From NCBI GenBank assembly GCA_037974665.1, contig CM075778.1:25982001-26046000 (forward strand): a stretch of DNA of 64,000 nucleotides. The letters are read 5' to 3'. Source of the DNA: Ehretia macrophylla. Taxonomy: Eukaryota; Streptophyta; Magnoliopsida; Boraginales; Ehretiaceae. This document shows positions 48,864-62,802 of this stretch, in pieces. Numbering within the stretch: the first letter of the stretch is position 1; each line of letters starts with the position of its first letter. The position numbers and the translations under genes are program-made. The notes under the pieces were generated by a model. It was not told the origin of the DNA. It did no database searches and saw only the letters and a program-made list of their open reading frames with translations.

Positions 48864-49426
48864 GGTTTCCCCCGTATTTCATTCCTTGAAATGGTGCGTA
48901 TGATTGCATACACGTGTCTTACTTCTATATCGTTATTTTTGGCCTTGAGTACCATATACTTTTGTGATTAACTCGGAATCTAGTTTTATTCATAAGGTGA
49001 TGTGTCATCCTATTGTTAATCCTTGTAGCAGTATCTTTAACTGTTCCTGGCCAAATTATAAATTGGATACCCGCATTTCCTTTGATAATCCAGATGTAAA
49101 CATTCTCATGTCCCATGCAAGCATTGATAATTGTTATACGCTACCACGAAGGTCTGTCAATATGTTCTGAGAGCATTCTTGCAAAGACTCAACTTCATTC
49201 TCCAGTACCTGATCATGGAAGCTTTTAGAGTCTTCTTAATTATCTTGTTGTTTCACTTAGAAACCCGCTTGTGGATCTTCTTCATTCACTATGTTGACCT
49301 TCTTCTAAGATACGATATATCTAGTGGGTGTATGATTGAATACATCCATATTTTTTTGAAAATTGAAACAAAATATTAAACCTTGAACCTCAATTCTAGT
49401 TTTAGTCAAACCAGCTTGCTAATGGT
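48864..49426. other. Spacer part found only in unit 3
   Basis: It begins where homology with unit 1 stops (CTCTTTGGG). A plus frame at 48964-49170 and an overlapping minus frame are open, but I recognise neither. A GTTTCCCCCG run near 48865 could be a transposon end. Confidence 0.4.
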
Positions 49427-49910
49427 TCGAATTCCATGGGCTTCTGTTATTAATTCATTCACTTATTTATTACTTGTGCTCTCACTTTACTTGATTTCTT
49501 GACAATTAATCAAACAATTTATTATAAAATCTTGATTGCCTATCTATTTACCTTCGTCAAATTGAGATAAATTTACTATCCAAACTCCTTTAGGTCTTGT
49601 TCGTCTTCCTTCTTAAGTGTCACTTAAATATCTTTTGTGCACCCTCGTTCCTTGCTAAGCTTGCAATCATGGCGTGACAAACCTGGCCAGCTTAACGTTC
49701 TTCCATGATGTAATTGTGCCACCCCATTCCTTGAGAACCTTCATGTTCAAACTCTAGTATTCCCTGAAATTGTATAAAGCTTATTTTTTTGTTATCTTTT
49801 GTTAACCTCCTAGATCGAGTAAGCATTTTGGCTAGTTTTCCATAATTCTTGTTATATAAAAAATCTTTAAGTCTTTCTACTTCGAAATTCAACAATCATG
49901 GTATTATATG
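49427..49910. other. Type II flank on the 3' side of NAC copy 4
   Basis: Homologue of 35458-35942, differing by scattered substitutions and small indels. No recognised gene. Confidence 0.5.
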
Positions 49911-50282
49911 ATAAGGAGAGCAAACCAAATACAATAAAAACTGATTGGATAAGGAACTGCATTAATTTTATTGTCACCGGCTCAAAATTTACAAGGAGGA
50001 TAGAATTTACAACGAGGATAGGCTTCAAAACCGACCTTGTATCTTTGAACAAAAATAGTTTTTGTAATTATAAGCAGCTGAACCCTTAATTAGGCTGCCT
50101 ACGTACTTTGACACCAAATGATATCAAAGATCAAGCTGCACGTAGTTCTACAATTTACTTTGAAAAATTATATACTATCAAAGATGTATTACAAATTAGC
50201 GCTCTTCCTTTCTTCATGACTGATTTTTCCTTAAGAAGCTTGACAATTTGAAGTATATCAAGTAGTTGTGGAGAGATCTTCA

Positions 50283-51483
50283 TCAGCAACTGGGCTCCAA
50301 TGAATCCGGAAACAATTCTGGCATGAAATTTGAAGTGTCATCTGCCACAGGGATATCTACTAATGATATGCCATTCATATAGGATGCATATTCATCATTT
50401 TCTCGCAAGCTTTCAAACTCTGCCTGAGAAAGCTCCATCAAGCTATCAAGCTCCGCAGGGCTAAAGTCAACATCCATGGAGAAGATGGCAGTCGGGTTTG
50501 AAATATCATCAGGCTTGGCACTGCTATCAAACTCCGCAGGGCTATTTGGTAACAAAATGTGCTTCAAGTTGGACTCATATCGTCTCACTTCATCATCACT
50601 TGGCAAGCTTTCCGCAGGAGTATCAGCTAATAACATGTCACCCAAGTTGGACACACATTGTCTCATAACAGTAACATCATCATTCTGTGTCTTGTTCTGA
50701 ATCGATTCTATGGAGTTGTTTGCAGCTTCCATTACTCCATTGTTGATCATCTGGACCTCTGCTTCTGTAGCCAGAAGAAGATTTCCTCCATTACTCCATT
50801 GTTGATCAACGCCAATTGTCATGTGATGTTGATGATCATCCGAACAACTCCACCGCGGTGTCTTCTCTTCTTGGGGAATGTAATTGTCCTCTCGCGATTT
50901 CCTCTTGCCCAAAACTTCACAATCATGCGAGATTTCAGAATGTTGTTCTTTCTTGAAGTTTTTCGATTCGTCCTTTGTAATTTTGCAAACAACGTAGTCC
51001 GTGCTTCCAATGTCGATCAAGCCAGCATCCGAAAGAGAATATTCATGCATAATCCAATGCCCTTTTCCATCTAAATCTTTTGGAGCCTATTTTGGTTTTG
51101 GGTTTCCCTTTTATGATATCTTTGGACCCTGTTTGTCCATGCCATTTGCCGCAACCCGCTGTTCGGATAACGTTCTTATTACCCTGCCGCCCAACCTTCG
51201 ACAATTTAGTAAACACATAGATAGTCTTCTTATTACCCTTGCTCGAATCGTCATCATCATCAGTAACTGGGATGTTCCAAGGATCATCTTCAGTGAAAAT
51301 CTCCCAAGGATTTGCTTTTTCGCCGTAGAGGTCTCTTTCAAGGATCCCATCCCAGGGCAATGGGTGCCCCAATAGCCTTCTCCTCAGGTATGACATAAGC
51401 AATTCTTGATCCGAAGGTGCGAATTGAAAACCTTCAGGAATTTTAATACTCATCTTTGCTCTTCCTACGCTCATTATCAACAA
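50283..51483 (-). pseudogene. NAC-domain gene, copy 4, frameshifted
   Basis: The first frame (51043-51483) codes for the N-terminal NAC part through KTKIGSKR, then ends after ten out-of-frame residues (146 aa). The second frame (50283-51050) starts at MHEYSLSD and runs to SLEPSC (255 aa). Against copy 3, 29 bp are missing near 51077-51082, with CTTT at both edges of the lost segment, so a microhomology deletion is likely. One more codon is lost near REND-EYASY. The predicted product lacks WIMHEY and the activation region. It shares GHPLPWDG, VTDDDDD and EVQMI with copy 2. Confidence 0.85.
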
Positions 51484-51577
51484 ATCTCACAAAAATGACT
51501 CTCTTGATGTCTATAATTAATACTGCAACTCACAATCTTAACTAGGTTTGTAATGCTGAATATAGAGCTAGCTTGGG

Positions 51578-51600
51578 ATATATATATATATATATATATA
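51578..51600 (-). promoter_or_regulatory. TATA box region of NAC copy 4 (AT run of 23)
   Basis: Same position as in the other copies, with the longest AT run of the four. Confidence 0.45.
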
Positions 51601-51929
51601 GACTCCTGTAACTTGTGATGCAATCTAGTATAATGCATTAGGAAACAGTAAACTCACAAGGACTCAAATTCTTACATGGCGGTTGTTAAATTATAATCTT
51701 TTCAGAGTCCCATCTCTGATTAACTACTTCTTCTTCTCTAAATTCATTCATAATTTGATATGCTAAATAATTTTCTTGAATTATTTCTTCTATTTATTTT
51801 CTTGATTGAATTCACTGTTTGATACGTTTTTAACATTTTTTTTTCCCTGATTCTCGATCATTTTTTTTTTCTTCACTCTCAAGAAATATTAAAAAGAAAT
51901 CAGATTAGCATTACACTAATCTACCAATC

Positions 51930-52360
51930 TCTACACAAAATTAAATCCTATTTTATATTTACATTGAAGAACAATATTCTCCCTAACATCAAGAACAATC
52001 CTGTCAAAGATTTGTTCCTCTTAAGCCATGAACTTTACTGTTCCGCTCGAGCCATAAGAGGGAAACACAAGCATGAAAGTTTGTGAATAAGTCTATCTGA
52101 AGGAAAACTTTTAAGTCCGTCCAAATTAGCGTGGGGGTGGACCCCACCTGTGTGGGGCCCACCTCACATGTGAGTATTGGACTAATCCGTCTGACGAACT
52201 CAAGACCCTCCCCTATTTGAATTAATATTCAAGTAACCCACTCTAATCTTTTCGCGCATTGCTTCTAAGTCCTACCTCAGAATGGACAATTGGTAGAAAG
52301 ATGTTCTCAGCATTGCAAGCTAAAGCCACAAGATATACATTCAGCTTCAAAAATTACTCC
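51930..52360 (-). pseudogene. LINE ORF2 3'-end remnant, unit 4
   Basis: Homologue of 12440-12865. Confidence 0.5.
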
Positions 52361-53091
52361 CCAGGAAAGAAGGTACTTTGTCTTGCCCCCAGATTTGTTC
52401 GGACAAAATTTGGGAACAAGATTGTCGTGAACTCAGAAAGATAAATCTTTCTAAACCCGAAAGACTCTAATCCTCAATAAAACTACTAAATCAAACAAGT
52501 AATATCAATGTATAATTCAGAGAAAAACGAATCCTTTAATTAAATACCAAAAATGCTATTCCTTCAATTACATGAGAAAAACTCCAAAAAATGGATATAT
52601 AAATATAAACAAAAGATATAAAAATTCATTATGATCTCTTGCATCTCTTCATTAAAAATTCATTCTATTCTCTTGCATCTTTCCATGAAAACTTCTAGAA
52701 TTAGGAACCCCTGACTAAATTTGTCATATGCAAATGTAAGAATGAGAAAGTATTGAACTAAATAATACATTCAATATACCTTATTGACATTGATACGACT
52801 TCTTACCTTTATTGATAACATATGGCATAAAACGCACAAATACTTGGCATACTTACTCTCAGCAATATTAAGAGTAAGTACTTCATATATCCTTCAAGTA
52901 AAAATGAAGGTAAAGTAAAAATTTAATTTGCTCCCACTATTATCTATATTTTTTTTCTTCACAAAATCATATTATTGGGAGACAAAAATGTCAATCTTAT
53001 GATTTATGCAACATTCTCAAGAAGTCAATATTACTATCAACGTGAAAGTAAATCTATCCAAAAAACTATAAATGGTTGAAAACATTTATCT

Positions 53092-53420
53092 TGTTATAAA
53101 CTAAAACATAAATACTAAGAAAGTAATACTAAAACAAGAGAGAATTTGAGAGAGTAAGATTGTTGATTTCTTCAATTATATACCTTCTTGCAAACTCCCT
53201 CTATTTATAGAGTTTTCTACCATCTTGATAACATACTCATTACATCACATTTACATCACATTCCATATACATATAATAATCTCCACTATACAAGAATCCT
53301 ATAAGCATCTTTGACCAACAATTGTGGTATCTTCCACTTAGGCAAGGATCCTATGAATAAATCTCTTCATCTTGATAAGTACATAACGATGAATATCCAC
53401 AACATCGTATTTTCATAACA
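53092..53420 (-). repeat. Copia 3' LTR, unit 4
   Basis: 329 bp, ends TG...CA. Confidence 0.85.
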
Positions 53421-54105
53421 CTCGCCCTTGGATATTCATTCTTTAAGAAGATTCCTCATTAAAACCTTTCTAAGAAAAAACCTAGTGGCATAAAAATCAT
53501 AGTGAAGGAAAAAGAGTACGATATTTTTTGTATATACTTCTTGAGCTGCCTCATTAAAAACCTTAGCAGGAAAACCCATTGGGATAAAACCTATGCGAAG
53601 GAAAAAAAAGTTTAGGGCGTATAAGACTCCCCGTCATGTGAATATATCAATAATGATCACAAAGTTGACACATGCCAATTTTGATATCTAGTTCATCAGG
53701 GGTAATGCCTTTTTGTGAACGCTCCAGTAACATTTTTACTTTATTGAATTTGATGAGAAGTTGTACCACGTCTATCTTGAATTCAAATAGAATATCAGTG
53801 TGACATACTCGTATTTGGTCTGCCTCGTTATAACCTTACTAGGAAAAACCCAGTGGGAAAAAACCTTGGTGAAGGAAAAAGAGTACATCGCAAAAATACC
53901 TTCTCCCCCTCAGTGCAACATGACTCATGGGTGATAGATCTCAATCATATACATTCTCAACTAGCCACATGAATTGTCATAATCTTAGCATGATTTCAAG
54001 ATGCAACATTCATGACTTGTTTAATGCATCGCCACGAAATACTTGTCACCACAAGTGAATACATAGGCTGTTTGTGATCTTACTTTGTGGGGGTCAGGTA
54101 AATAG

Positions 54106-56197
54106 TGTTAGAGATATGCCCTAATGCTATATATTTGGATGACATATATTGGGGCATTTTGATATTAACTTGTACATTATGACATCTATGTCTACATATG
54201 TGTGTTTTCATATTGATATAATTAGCACATTCATATTCTCCTTCTTTTATGTGTATGAATGAATCCCTAGTATTTTCATTATAGGAATGTATTCTAAAAG
54301 CATTTAGAATATGTTGGCGTATTTTCTTAATATGATAAATACTTAAAGTATTCATAGTCCTTAGATTATTTGATCGGGACTTCAATAATCTATTACGGAC
54401 TATCACATGGGTTGTTACCTTTGATTAACATATGGATGTTAATGATAAATGATGGTGAGCCACGTGCCATAACAGTATAGGGATGCGATTAACAAATATG
54501 TGGGTGACTATTAGTTGAATAGATCACTGAATGTGACGAGAATAACAAATTACATGACTTTAGATTAATAATTTGTTATTCGTTGTGATTGTGCATGTAA
54601 TCCTTAGACTTGTGACATTACGGCTGTCATATGTATTGGGGTTTGATTCTAGGGTTTGGACAATGATTGTTTCGACAAACGAGATGAGATGTGTCCTCTC
54701 GCAGTTTTATTTGTTCGGTATAGGGATTGACAGGTAGTGGTCAAGATAGGATCCATTAACCTCCGAAGTGAGGCGATGTCCTATGCGATCTAAGTTTGGT
54801 TGTTTAATGAGAAAATCCTTGGCCGAGGTGTGAATGATGGAGAAAGAGTTTTCCATGTGTCATCTCTCATTACACCAATTAGATCTATACATAGTATCGA
54901 GTTTATGAACTTAATCGAATCATGGTTCTTGTTCGACGGGACAATTAATGGAAGGATTGGATTATACGATAATCGATGACCATAAATAGATTTACTTGAA
55001 TAAGAATTCATTGTTTTATAAACTATCTTGATACGTTAGTAGCTAGAACGTCACTCAAGAACTCTGAGGGTGTTTTGAGAATAACAGGAGACATTCTCTA
55101 AACAAATCGAATAGTTTGATTAACATTGAAAGTGTTCAATGTTTCTTTAGTGCTATATATTGGTGAATCTAGAAAGTCACACACAATAGAGCACGGTGAA
55201 TGGTTTTTCTATTGAGCTTGATTTTGTTTCTCTTGAATTGTTAAGGAGTTACCAATGGTGTAATTGGCCTTTAAAAGTTATTGGGGCCAATATGCAATTA
55301 TTATTAAGTGTTGGGCTAATGCAGAAATATGAAAAGGTTATTTTCATAATTTCAACTAATGGTGATTAGGTTGAATATTTAAACGTTTTAGTGAAAGAAT
55401 ACTACACAATATACATATGATGTATATATGTATATTATTACATTATTGAAAGAATACTACACAATATATGATGTATATATGTATATTATTACATTAGTGG
55501 AAAAATACTACACAATATACATATGATGTATATTTTATCTTTCAACAAAACCTAGACAATACAACTATAATTTAAGAAATGCCGTCTTCTCTTTTCTTTC
55601 AAAAGAGAGACAAGACTACCTTAAAACATGGCTTGTCTTCTTTTCATGAGAAAAGGTTGTAAAGAGAGAGAAGATGAGTAGTCTTCTTCTTCAACTCTTC
55701 AAAGAGAAAAACACCATGGCCGAAAAATGAAGGTGAACTAGATGAACTTGTCTTCTCTTCTTCTTCATGAAAACGCAGCCAAGAACAAGGAAGAAGAAGG
55801 AAATGGTTTTGCTCTCTTCTTCACAAACAAGTTCATAAATCTTTCATGGTAGATCTAGCACAAAATAGCCATGAAGATGGAAAAGTCACTCTTTGCTCAT
55901 GTGGACCGACTAGAGCTCTTGTGGTTTCAAGAGGAGGTGTCTTCCATCAAGTGTGCGAAAATTCAAATCTATGGTTTCCATGAGTTGTCTACAAGAGGTA
56001 CACTCTTCTACTATCTCTTGTCAATATATATACTTGCTATATATATGTTTTGCATATGTTAATCACATGATATCAATATTAGAGTTTTATATGAACATTA
56101 TGCTTCGAAATTACAGAAAGTTTTGAACTTCATGTTATGCTTCCGCTCGATTCTTAGCTAGATGATGTTCATAGCTCTAAATACAAATGATCCTTCA
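54106..56197. mobile_element. Solo LTR nested in the unit 4 copia
   Basis: 2092 bp, homologous to 26952-29029, with the same AATAG duplication (54101-54105 and 56198-56202). It has about 30 bp more than the unit 2 copy near 55270 (CTTTAAAAGTTATTGGGG region) and a small loss in the triple repeat at 55389-55536. Confidence 0.75.
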
Positions 56198-57833
56198 AAT
56201 AGTTGGTATCTGTAAGGCCGACATATGATGATTTTAATGCTCTTGAATAAGATAAGTTCATATGTGATGTTCCACATATGTAGCACGACCCTTCACATTT
56301 GAGCTGCCCTATACCTGGCTAACAAATTAACCAAAACATAATATACTATATTGTATTATCAACAAGATATATTAGTGCATTAATTGTACTCAAATACGGT
56401 GCTTCGGGACCAATAACTCCTGATGAGTCATTATAGTATTTATCAACATATATAACAAATGTATATGATAATCAGAACCAAATATGTCATGATATCATAA
56501 TATTCTAAGAAAATTCTATCTCATTCTCCCAAAATGTTTTCTTCAATATAAAGATCTTTGTAGTCAAATAAATTTCTTGAGATTTTCATTCATATGCATC
56601 AAGCATATATAGTCCTTCTAGGACTTCAATATAAATATTATTAGCACGTGAATATATGCTTTAGGCATATAAAGTCCTTTGAAGACTTAAATATCATTAT
56701 CACATAAATATATGCTTCCAACATATATAGAGTCTTTTCGAGACTTCAATAATATTATCATGTGATTTATATAGGTAAACTATTATCTTATTCATAAGAC
56801 ACATATGAAGTCCTTTTTCAAAATTACCAAGTTAATATCAATATGATTTTCATGGAGAATATACATCAAGGTATAATCACACAGTATACTAACTCATTCC
56901 TTGTTTGCCTTTAAACAATTTAAGGGAAAGACAACTATTATGATTAATTCCCTGAAATTTCTCATACTGATGTGGGATTGATTTTGTACAATGCTTCCCC
57001 CTCAATCCCATCAACAACTATACATATTTTATGTGCATTTCAACAACTAGACATATGTCATTTCAATAAGCATTTCATCAACCATACATATGTCATTTCA
57101 ATGAGTATTTGAGCAATCACATATATCATATGCGCTCATTTTGTGTCTGGATTGCATCTCATTGATTGTGTTGGCCACTCATTTATTTTTCGACATTCTT
57201 TATTGGTCTTGTAATTTAAGATCCTGGATTTCTTTCATAACATGAGTAGCTACTGCAGTTTTCAAAAGTTGATCATGATCAATTTCTATTGTCGGTTACA
57301 TTCCTTTCTAGGAGTAATTTAATTGAGTAATATCTCGTTAGTCTCAATACTTTTAATATTCACATCATTTTCAGGTACCTGATACTCTCGTGGAGTAATA
57401 TTTCTCAGTTATATTTTCAACTCTTTGTTTTGACATCTGCAAGATGTCAAATAATACAAAAATGCCAACTCGCATATTTTGCTCCTTATCTATGGAACCG
57501 ATATGTATAGCACCTTTTCGGTGTGTAGTAGATGTTATTTCTTTATATGTGTTTTAATTGAAACATCAATTCTAAAATATAGGAGCAATTAAAGCTGGTA
57601 TATGTGACTTTAGTCACAATCTTTTCATCCGGGAATACATTTTATACGAAGATCAATATGATAAACTTGCCATAGAAATATTTATTGTTCCACCTTTTGT
57701 TTTTCTCCCTCTGATACTGAGAATATCATTTCATTAATTAGCAAAATATGCTATTGAAACTGATCCCTTCAATGTCCTAATATAATATTTGATGGGGTTT
57801 CATAAATTCTTAGTTTCTTTTATAAACCCATAT

Positions 57834-58611
57834 TTATGCCCTTGTAGTGGAATAACAGAAACATACATTGCACAAAATATCGTTAGATGATATTCGAATA
57901 ATGGGGAGTATATAATTCAAACGGTTGACTTTGTTTGAATAAATGTTGCAACATATGATACCTATGTCCTCAACAGGACCAGACTTAGTCAGTAATAATA
58001 TTGGTCTAGCAATTAGCTGCAAGTATTTAATAAAGGTTTATGCTAAATCATATGTGTGTGAGTCACATAATGCTCAACACAAATCCCAATATACATTATC
58101 ATTAAATGAGTGAGAAGTAAATTTTTCTTCAATATCAAGATGAGTTATCTTGATTGTATTATTCAAAAATTGTGCCCATAGTGACTATGCAGTTATGATT
58201 TACGCGTCACTATTTGTATAGTACCTGGCACACCACTATTCAAATAGAACCCGACGACTCCATTATTCAAACAGTACTATTCATGATAATGTTCACATGG
58301 GTTACTATTTATCTTCTAATAATGTATTCTTACATGCCGTATTCGAAGTAGATAATATTCTTACATGTGATTATCATATTGGGGTATCAATTAATAAAAT
58401 ATCGAAATGATTCACATGATAGAATAATAGGCTCGTATATATCCCTTTGAAGCATTTCTCGAAATACAGAATTTTTGATATCAATTTTAATAAGAAATGG
58501 TCTTTTAATCAATTTTCCTTGGGCACAAGCAGTACATGAAAAGTTATTTGGTAACAAAATCCTTTGATTCTTTAATTGGTGCCCATATGAATTAGCAATA
58601 ATTCTTCTCAT
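57834..58611 (-). pseudogene. Copia GAG-preintegrase and integrase remnants, unit 4
   Basis: 58387-58611 reads MRRIIANSYGHQLKNQRILL then PNNFSCTACAQGKLI. 57834-58022 reads MQLIARPILLLTKSGPVEDI. Same order and damage as in unit 2. Confidence 0.75.
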
Positions 58612-60811
58612 ATCATGTCAAAGTATAGAAGATTTTGGATCCAATATCTTATGGTTCATTAGTGCATGTTCATAAGAATTTTTCATGAATTCATTTTATT
58701 ACTGTGACACCCATACCACACAAGTGATCCTTTCAACGTGTGGAAAAACTAGGATCACTATTTTTTTTCTCAATTGCTCATATAGTTGTATGAGAAAACT
58801 CATATATAGAGTAGGATTATTTGAACTATTACAAGGCGATAAAATAAATTGAATAAGGTTGATATTACAATAACGTTCATGGCAACAACTGTGTCAATTG
58901 CTATATTCATAGGAATAATAATGCTAAAAATATATTAATCGAGTAAGATATATTTATTTTGTTCATCATACTATAATAAAATTATATATAAGAACATAAA
59001 ATTATATAACTCCAAGTTATAAATTGTAAGTGGATATTGAGAATAATATGACACCGTTCAATAGCTCCGAACGATTAACGGGCTACAAATGAAATAAAGA
59101 TTAAAATACAAGAGTTTAATCTAAATCTCAAAATTCAACCATCTAAAATACAATTATTTTTACAAAAAGATTCAGATCTATGATATAGATCCTTATTGTT
59201 ATAATTATAATCAAGTTTCACATTTATATTCAAAATTACAAACTTGACGAAAATGAAGAAATAAATAAAGATCATAAGTAATATACATATAAAAATTTGA
59301 ACTACATCCCTGCACTCATCCATTGCTAATCTCTAATTTTATTTTCTCGGTGTTGAAGGTGAGAGAGAGGATGAGATAAAGATGATGAAGAAATGGAGAG
59401 TGCGACACAATGAGGGAGATAAAGAATAAATAGGGTATTGGGTCAAACTCTAACTGTTTGGTCAAATAAACAGTGTCGTGAATAGTGATCAGTGTGAATA
59501 GTACCATGTGAACAATATAATATGAATAGTATTGTGTGAATAGTAAGCACTGACGGTTACTATTTCAACAGTGTCATACATAGTAATGCATAAACAGTAA
59601 CCACTGATATGAATTTTAACTATACAGTTTATTGCAGTTCAAGAATGTATCTCACAAATCATGGTGAATCAACCATTATTATATAAAACATCATCATTGT
59701 CACCTTTAACTTTTGTCTACCATCTTTTGTTTACTTCTCTTTGTCTTTCTTTTGTCACCTTTCTTTAATCTTGACTATCATAAAAAAATGCAACAGATCT
59801 TTCCAATAAAGTGGAATAGATTGCATCTAGCGAGCTTTTTGTTCAGCTCATTTTTTTTTTCGGATTACAAAATAAGACTTGAAATACTAAATCGGTGATT
59901 GAAAATAAGATTATAATATTTTAACATAACACATAATATGTAAGAAATACTGTAAAATATGATTTTAAGCATAACTAGATAGTGTTTATCTATTTACTTA
60001 TATGAATATAACATAAAAGGAATAGCACTATGCTGCAGTAGAAGATAATTCCAACACAAATCAAATTATTACCTCATATAGTCATATGGGTAAATTAACT
60101 AAATATCTACGTGTCTTACAAGAAACGTGTACAACACATCCTTTTGCATACTCATATATATCATCTTAATATTGACCACTATAGTCTTTGCAAAAGGGTT
60201 CCCATCGCCAAGATATCTATCATCATAGGGCTTCCATTTGGGTTCAATACGAAAATAGTTAGATATAAATAATTATTAAGTTTGATTAGAATTGTAAGAG
60301 AAATTAGTGATAAGTTAGACATAAATAATGTTAAAATTGTGAAAAAAGTTAGTGAGAAGTTAGATATAAATAAATGTTAGAACTGTAAGAAAAGTTAGTG
60401 TTAGATATAAATAATGTTAGGATATAGTCAGAAAATCTAGTAATAAGTTATAATCAAATCGGGAACAAGAAACATTTAGTCCAAAAATAGTTTCAACATC
60501 CTTGTGAGCAACGGTAATTAGGTCCAAAGATCAATCTGACATTCCTTTGAGTGACGAAATTTTATGTCCAAAATTTGCAAGTCAGAACAAAAGTTCATTT
60601 GGTTAAATATTAAATTTTTATGTACAAAGTCTAGTTATTTATATATTTAGAGAGGTTAAACTTCGCTAACTCTATGATTGTAATATATTAACTAATCTAT
60701 AATATATAATCAAAAGATAATTGAAAAGGGAAGGATTATATGTACCTTTGATAATGACGTGAGTGGATACTTTGTTGTTTGCTACTTTGGCAGAGCTTCG
60801 TGTTGATAACG

Positions 60812-61131
60812 TGTTATAAACTAAAACATAAATACTAAGAAAGTAATGCTAAAACAAGAGAGACTTTGACAGAGTAAGATTGTTGATTTCTTCAAGTGTA
60901 TATCCTTCTTACGAACTCCCTCTATTTATAGAGTTTTTTACCATTTTGATGACATACTCATTACATCACATTCCATATACATATAATAATCTCCACTATA
61001 CAAGAATCCTATAAGCATCTTTGACCAACAATTGTAGTAATCTTCTACTTAGGCAAGGATCCTATGAATAAATCTCTTCATCTTAATAAGTACATAATGA
61101 TGAATATCCACAACCTCGTATTTTCATAACA
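60812..61131 (-). repeat. Copia 5' LTR, unit 4
   Basis: 320 bp with GAGAGACTTTGACAGAG, as in unit 2. Confidence 0.85.
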
Positions 61132-61350
61132 TATCTTGGTTAGTCATGTTAAAAAAAGGTTATATTATATATTACACATAAAAAATTCATCATCATGATG
61201 AGTACATGAAAGTCAATTTTCAGATATTAAACTTATACTATAATTGGAAGCTATCTATAATTTCAATAATGTAAGCAATATATGACTATGATAGTGAGAA
61301 ATCTATTACATCATCACCCTTACCTTTGGGTAAGAATATTGATATGCCAG

Positions 61351-62298
61351 TAGAAATGACAACGGGTTGGGTATTCACTAAAATTTGTAAAACCAAATCC
61401 AAACTCGTTTAAATTATTTTTTTCAAACCCGTAACGGAAACACGTCAGGTTTCAATTTTGCTTACCAAACACGAACCTGTTAAATATTCAAAAACCTGTA
61501 AGTACCCGACCCAACCCGTTACAGAATAGAAAAATTATTTTTTGAAAGAAAACCTTAAAATGTTTATAAAAACAATTAAAAAAAATATGAAAATAATGAT
61601 CAATTTCAATAAAATTAGAAATAATAAATTAATTTTTTTGTCCATAAACAAGCTTAAACTAATCTAAACATAATAAAAAATTGAACAAAATCTAGACTAA
61701 TCTTATTCACATGTTTGAGTTTTTTATCTTCATAATTAGATTTGTGAATTGAATCTTTCATCTTATTTAGTATTGAATGGCAAGATGAAAGACATGCAAA
61801 CAAAACAAGTATGATGCATAAAAAAAAAAGTTGCATAATACATTCAAGTTGCATGTGATAACGAGGATTGAGAGTTTGGGACATGGCCACTTAGGACGTT
61901 GAAGAACTTAAGCAATTAAGCGACTATATTTGTTAAAATAGCTAAAACAATAGGTAAACATAAATTATCAAGGTCAACAATTAATTAATAATAAGCATTG
62001 GGCTATAAGTTCACAACTATTACTTTTGGACCAATATTAAAAAAATATAATTTTCTTAAACAATATATTATATTTATTATATAAATATTTTTATTAATTT
62101 ATTATTTACTAAATCAATAATTGAATTTTTGAGTTTCGGGGTTTTTTAATTGCTATTACAAAACCTTATCAGAGTATCCATTGGTAAGCACTTATAAAAA
62201 TCAAAATCTAATGGATACTCCATCTATTTCATAAACTGGTTATAATCGAGTTGGATACACATCATATTCAAATTTTAACCCTATCTATTGCCATCCTA
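61351..62298. mobile_element. hAT-like element, unit 4
   Basis: 948 bp with flanks TATGCCAG / TATACTAG. Several inner variants (GAGAGTTTGGGAC, CACGTCAGGTTTC, TACCCGACCCAACCCG) agree with unit 1, not with units 2 and 3. Confidence 0.7.
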
Positions 62299-62440
62299 TA
62301 TACTAGTAATTTCACTCATATGTGTGCTAAGTATATTAGTTCATCATCACGAGCAATCTATTGCTTTATCACATTTTACCTTTGGGAAAATACTATGAAA
62401 AGCTAGTGATTCAGTCAATAATTGAATTAACAGATATGCA

Positions 62441-62802
62441 TGGTATTAGAGCTAGGCCCCTTGGTCCAGTTTTATTCATTCGTGTTTGAACTATCTCAGA
62501 GCTGGTTCGCTTGTGTTCAATCTTTCGAGGGTATCATGTTCCACACATCTTCAATCTTCCACATTTGTAAATCTACCATTTGTATTCAATCTTCCAAGTA
62601 TGACCATCTCAAAATTAGGTCCACGAGTGTTCAGTCTTCCACGTGTGACCCCTCTCAAATTAGGTTACACGTGAAGGGGAGCGTTAGAATATATTATTCT
62701 CTCACATCGAAAAAGTAGAAACTTCAAGGCCACGTTATAAGATCCTGAGCTACTCCACTTAATACCAATTGGATTTAAGATGGAACCTTAGTTATTCTAA
62801 CA
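62441..62802 (+). mobile_element. Short LTR-retroelement remnant with PBS and PPT, unit 4
   Basis: Homologue of 46553-46914: TGGTATTAGAGC at 62441-62452, purine tract, then a block of 121 bp from 62682 starting CGTTAGAATA and ending TTATTCTAACA. The two ends are inverted copies of each other. Confidence 0.5.

Larger units (their letters stand above)
35943..49910. repeat. Tandem array unit 3
   Basis: Third direct repeat. It has no MITE and no solo LTR, keeps the full hAT element, and keeps a spacer with a PBS/PPT-bearing LTR remnant, a LINE fragment and the hairpin repeat. The stretch 38406-39141 matches 12866-13599 and holds no gene. Confidence 0.85.
53092..61131 (-). mobile_element. Ty1/copia element, unit 4 copy, with nested solo LTR
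   Basis: Left LTR 53092-53420, right LTR 60812-61131. TATCT lies at 53087-53091 and 61132-61136. It carries the solo LTR at the same site as unit 2 and shares its small variants with that unit (for example AACATTTATCT before the LTR). Confidence 0.85.

Noticed and set aside
48964..49170. Plus-strand 68-aa frame in spacer 3
   Set aside because: No recognisable domain, an overlapping minus frame of similar length, and no homologue in the other units.
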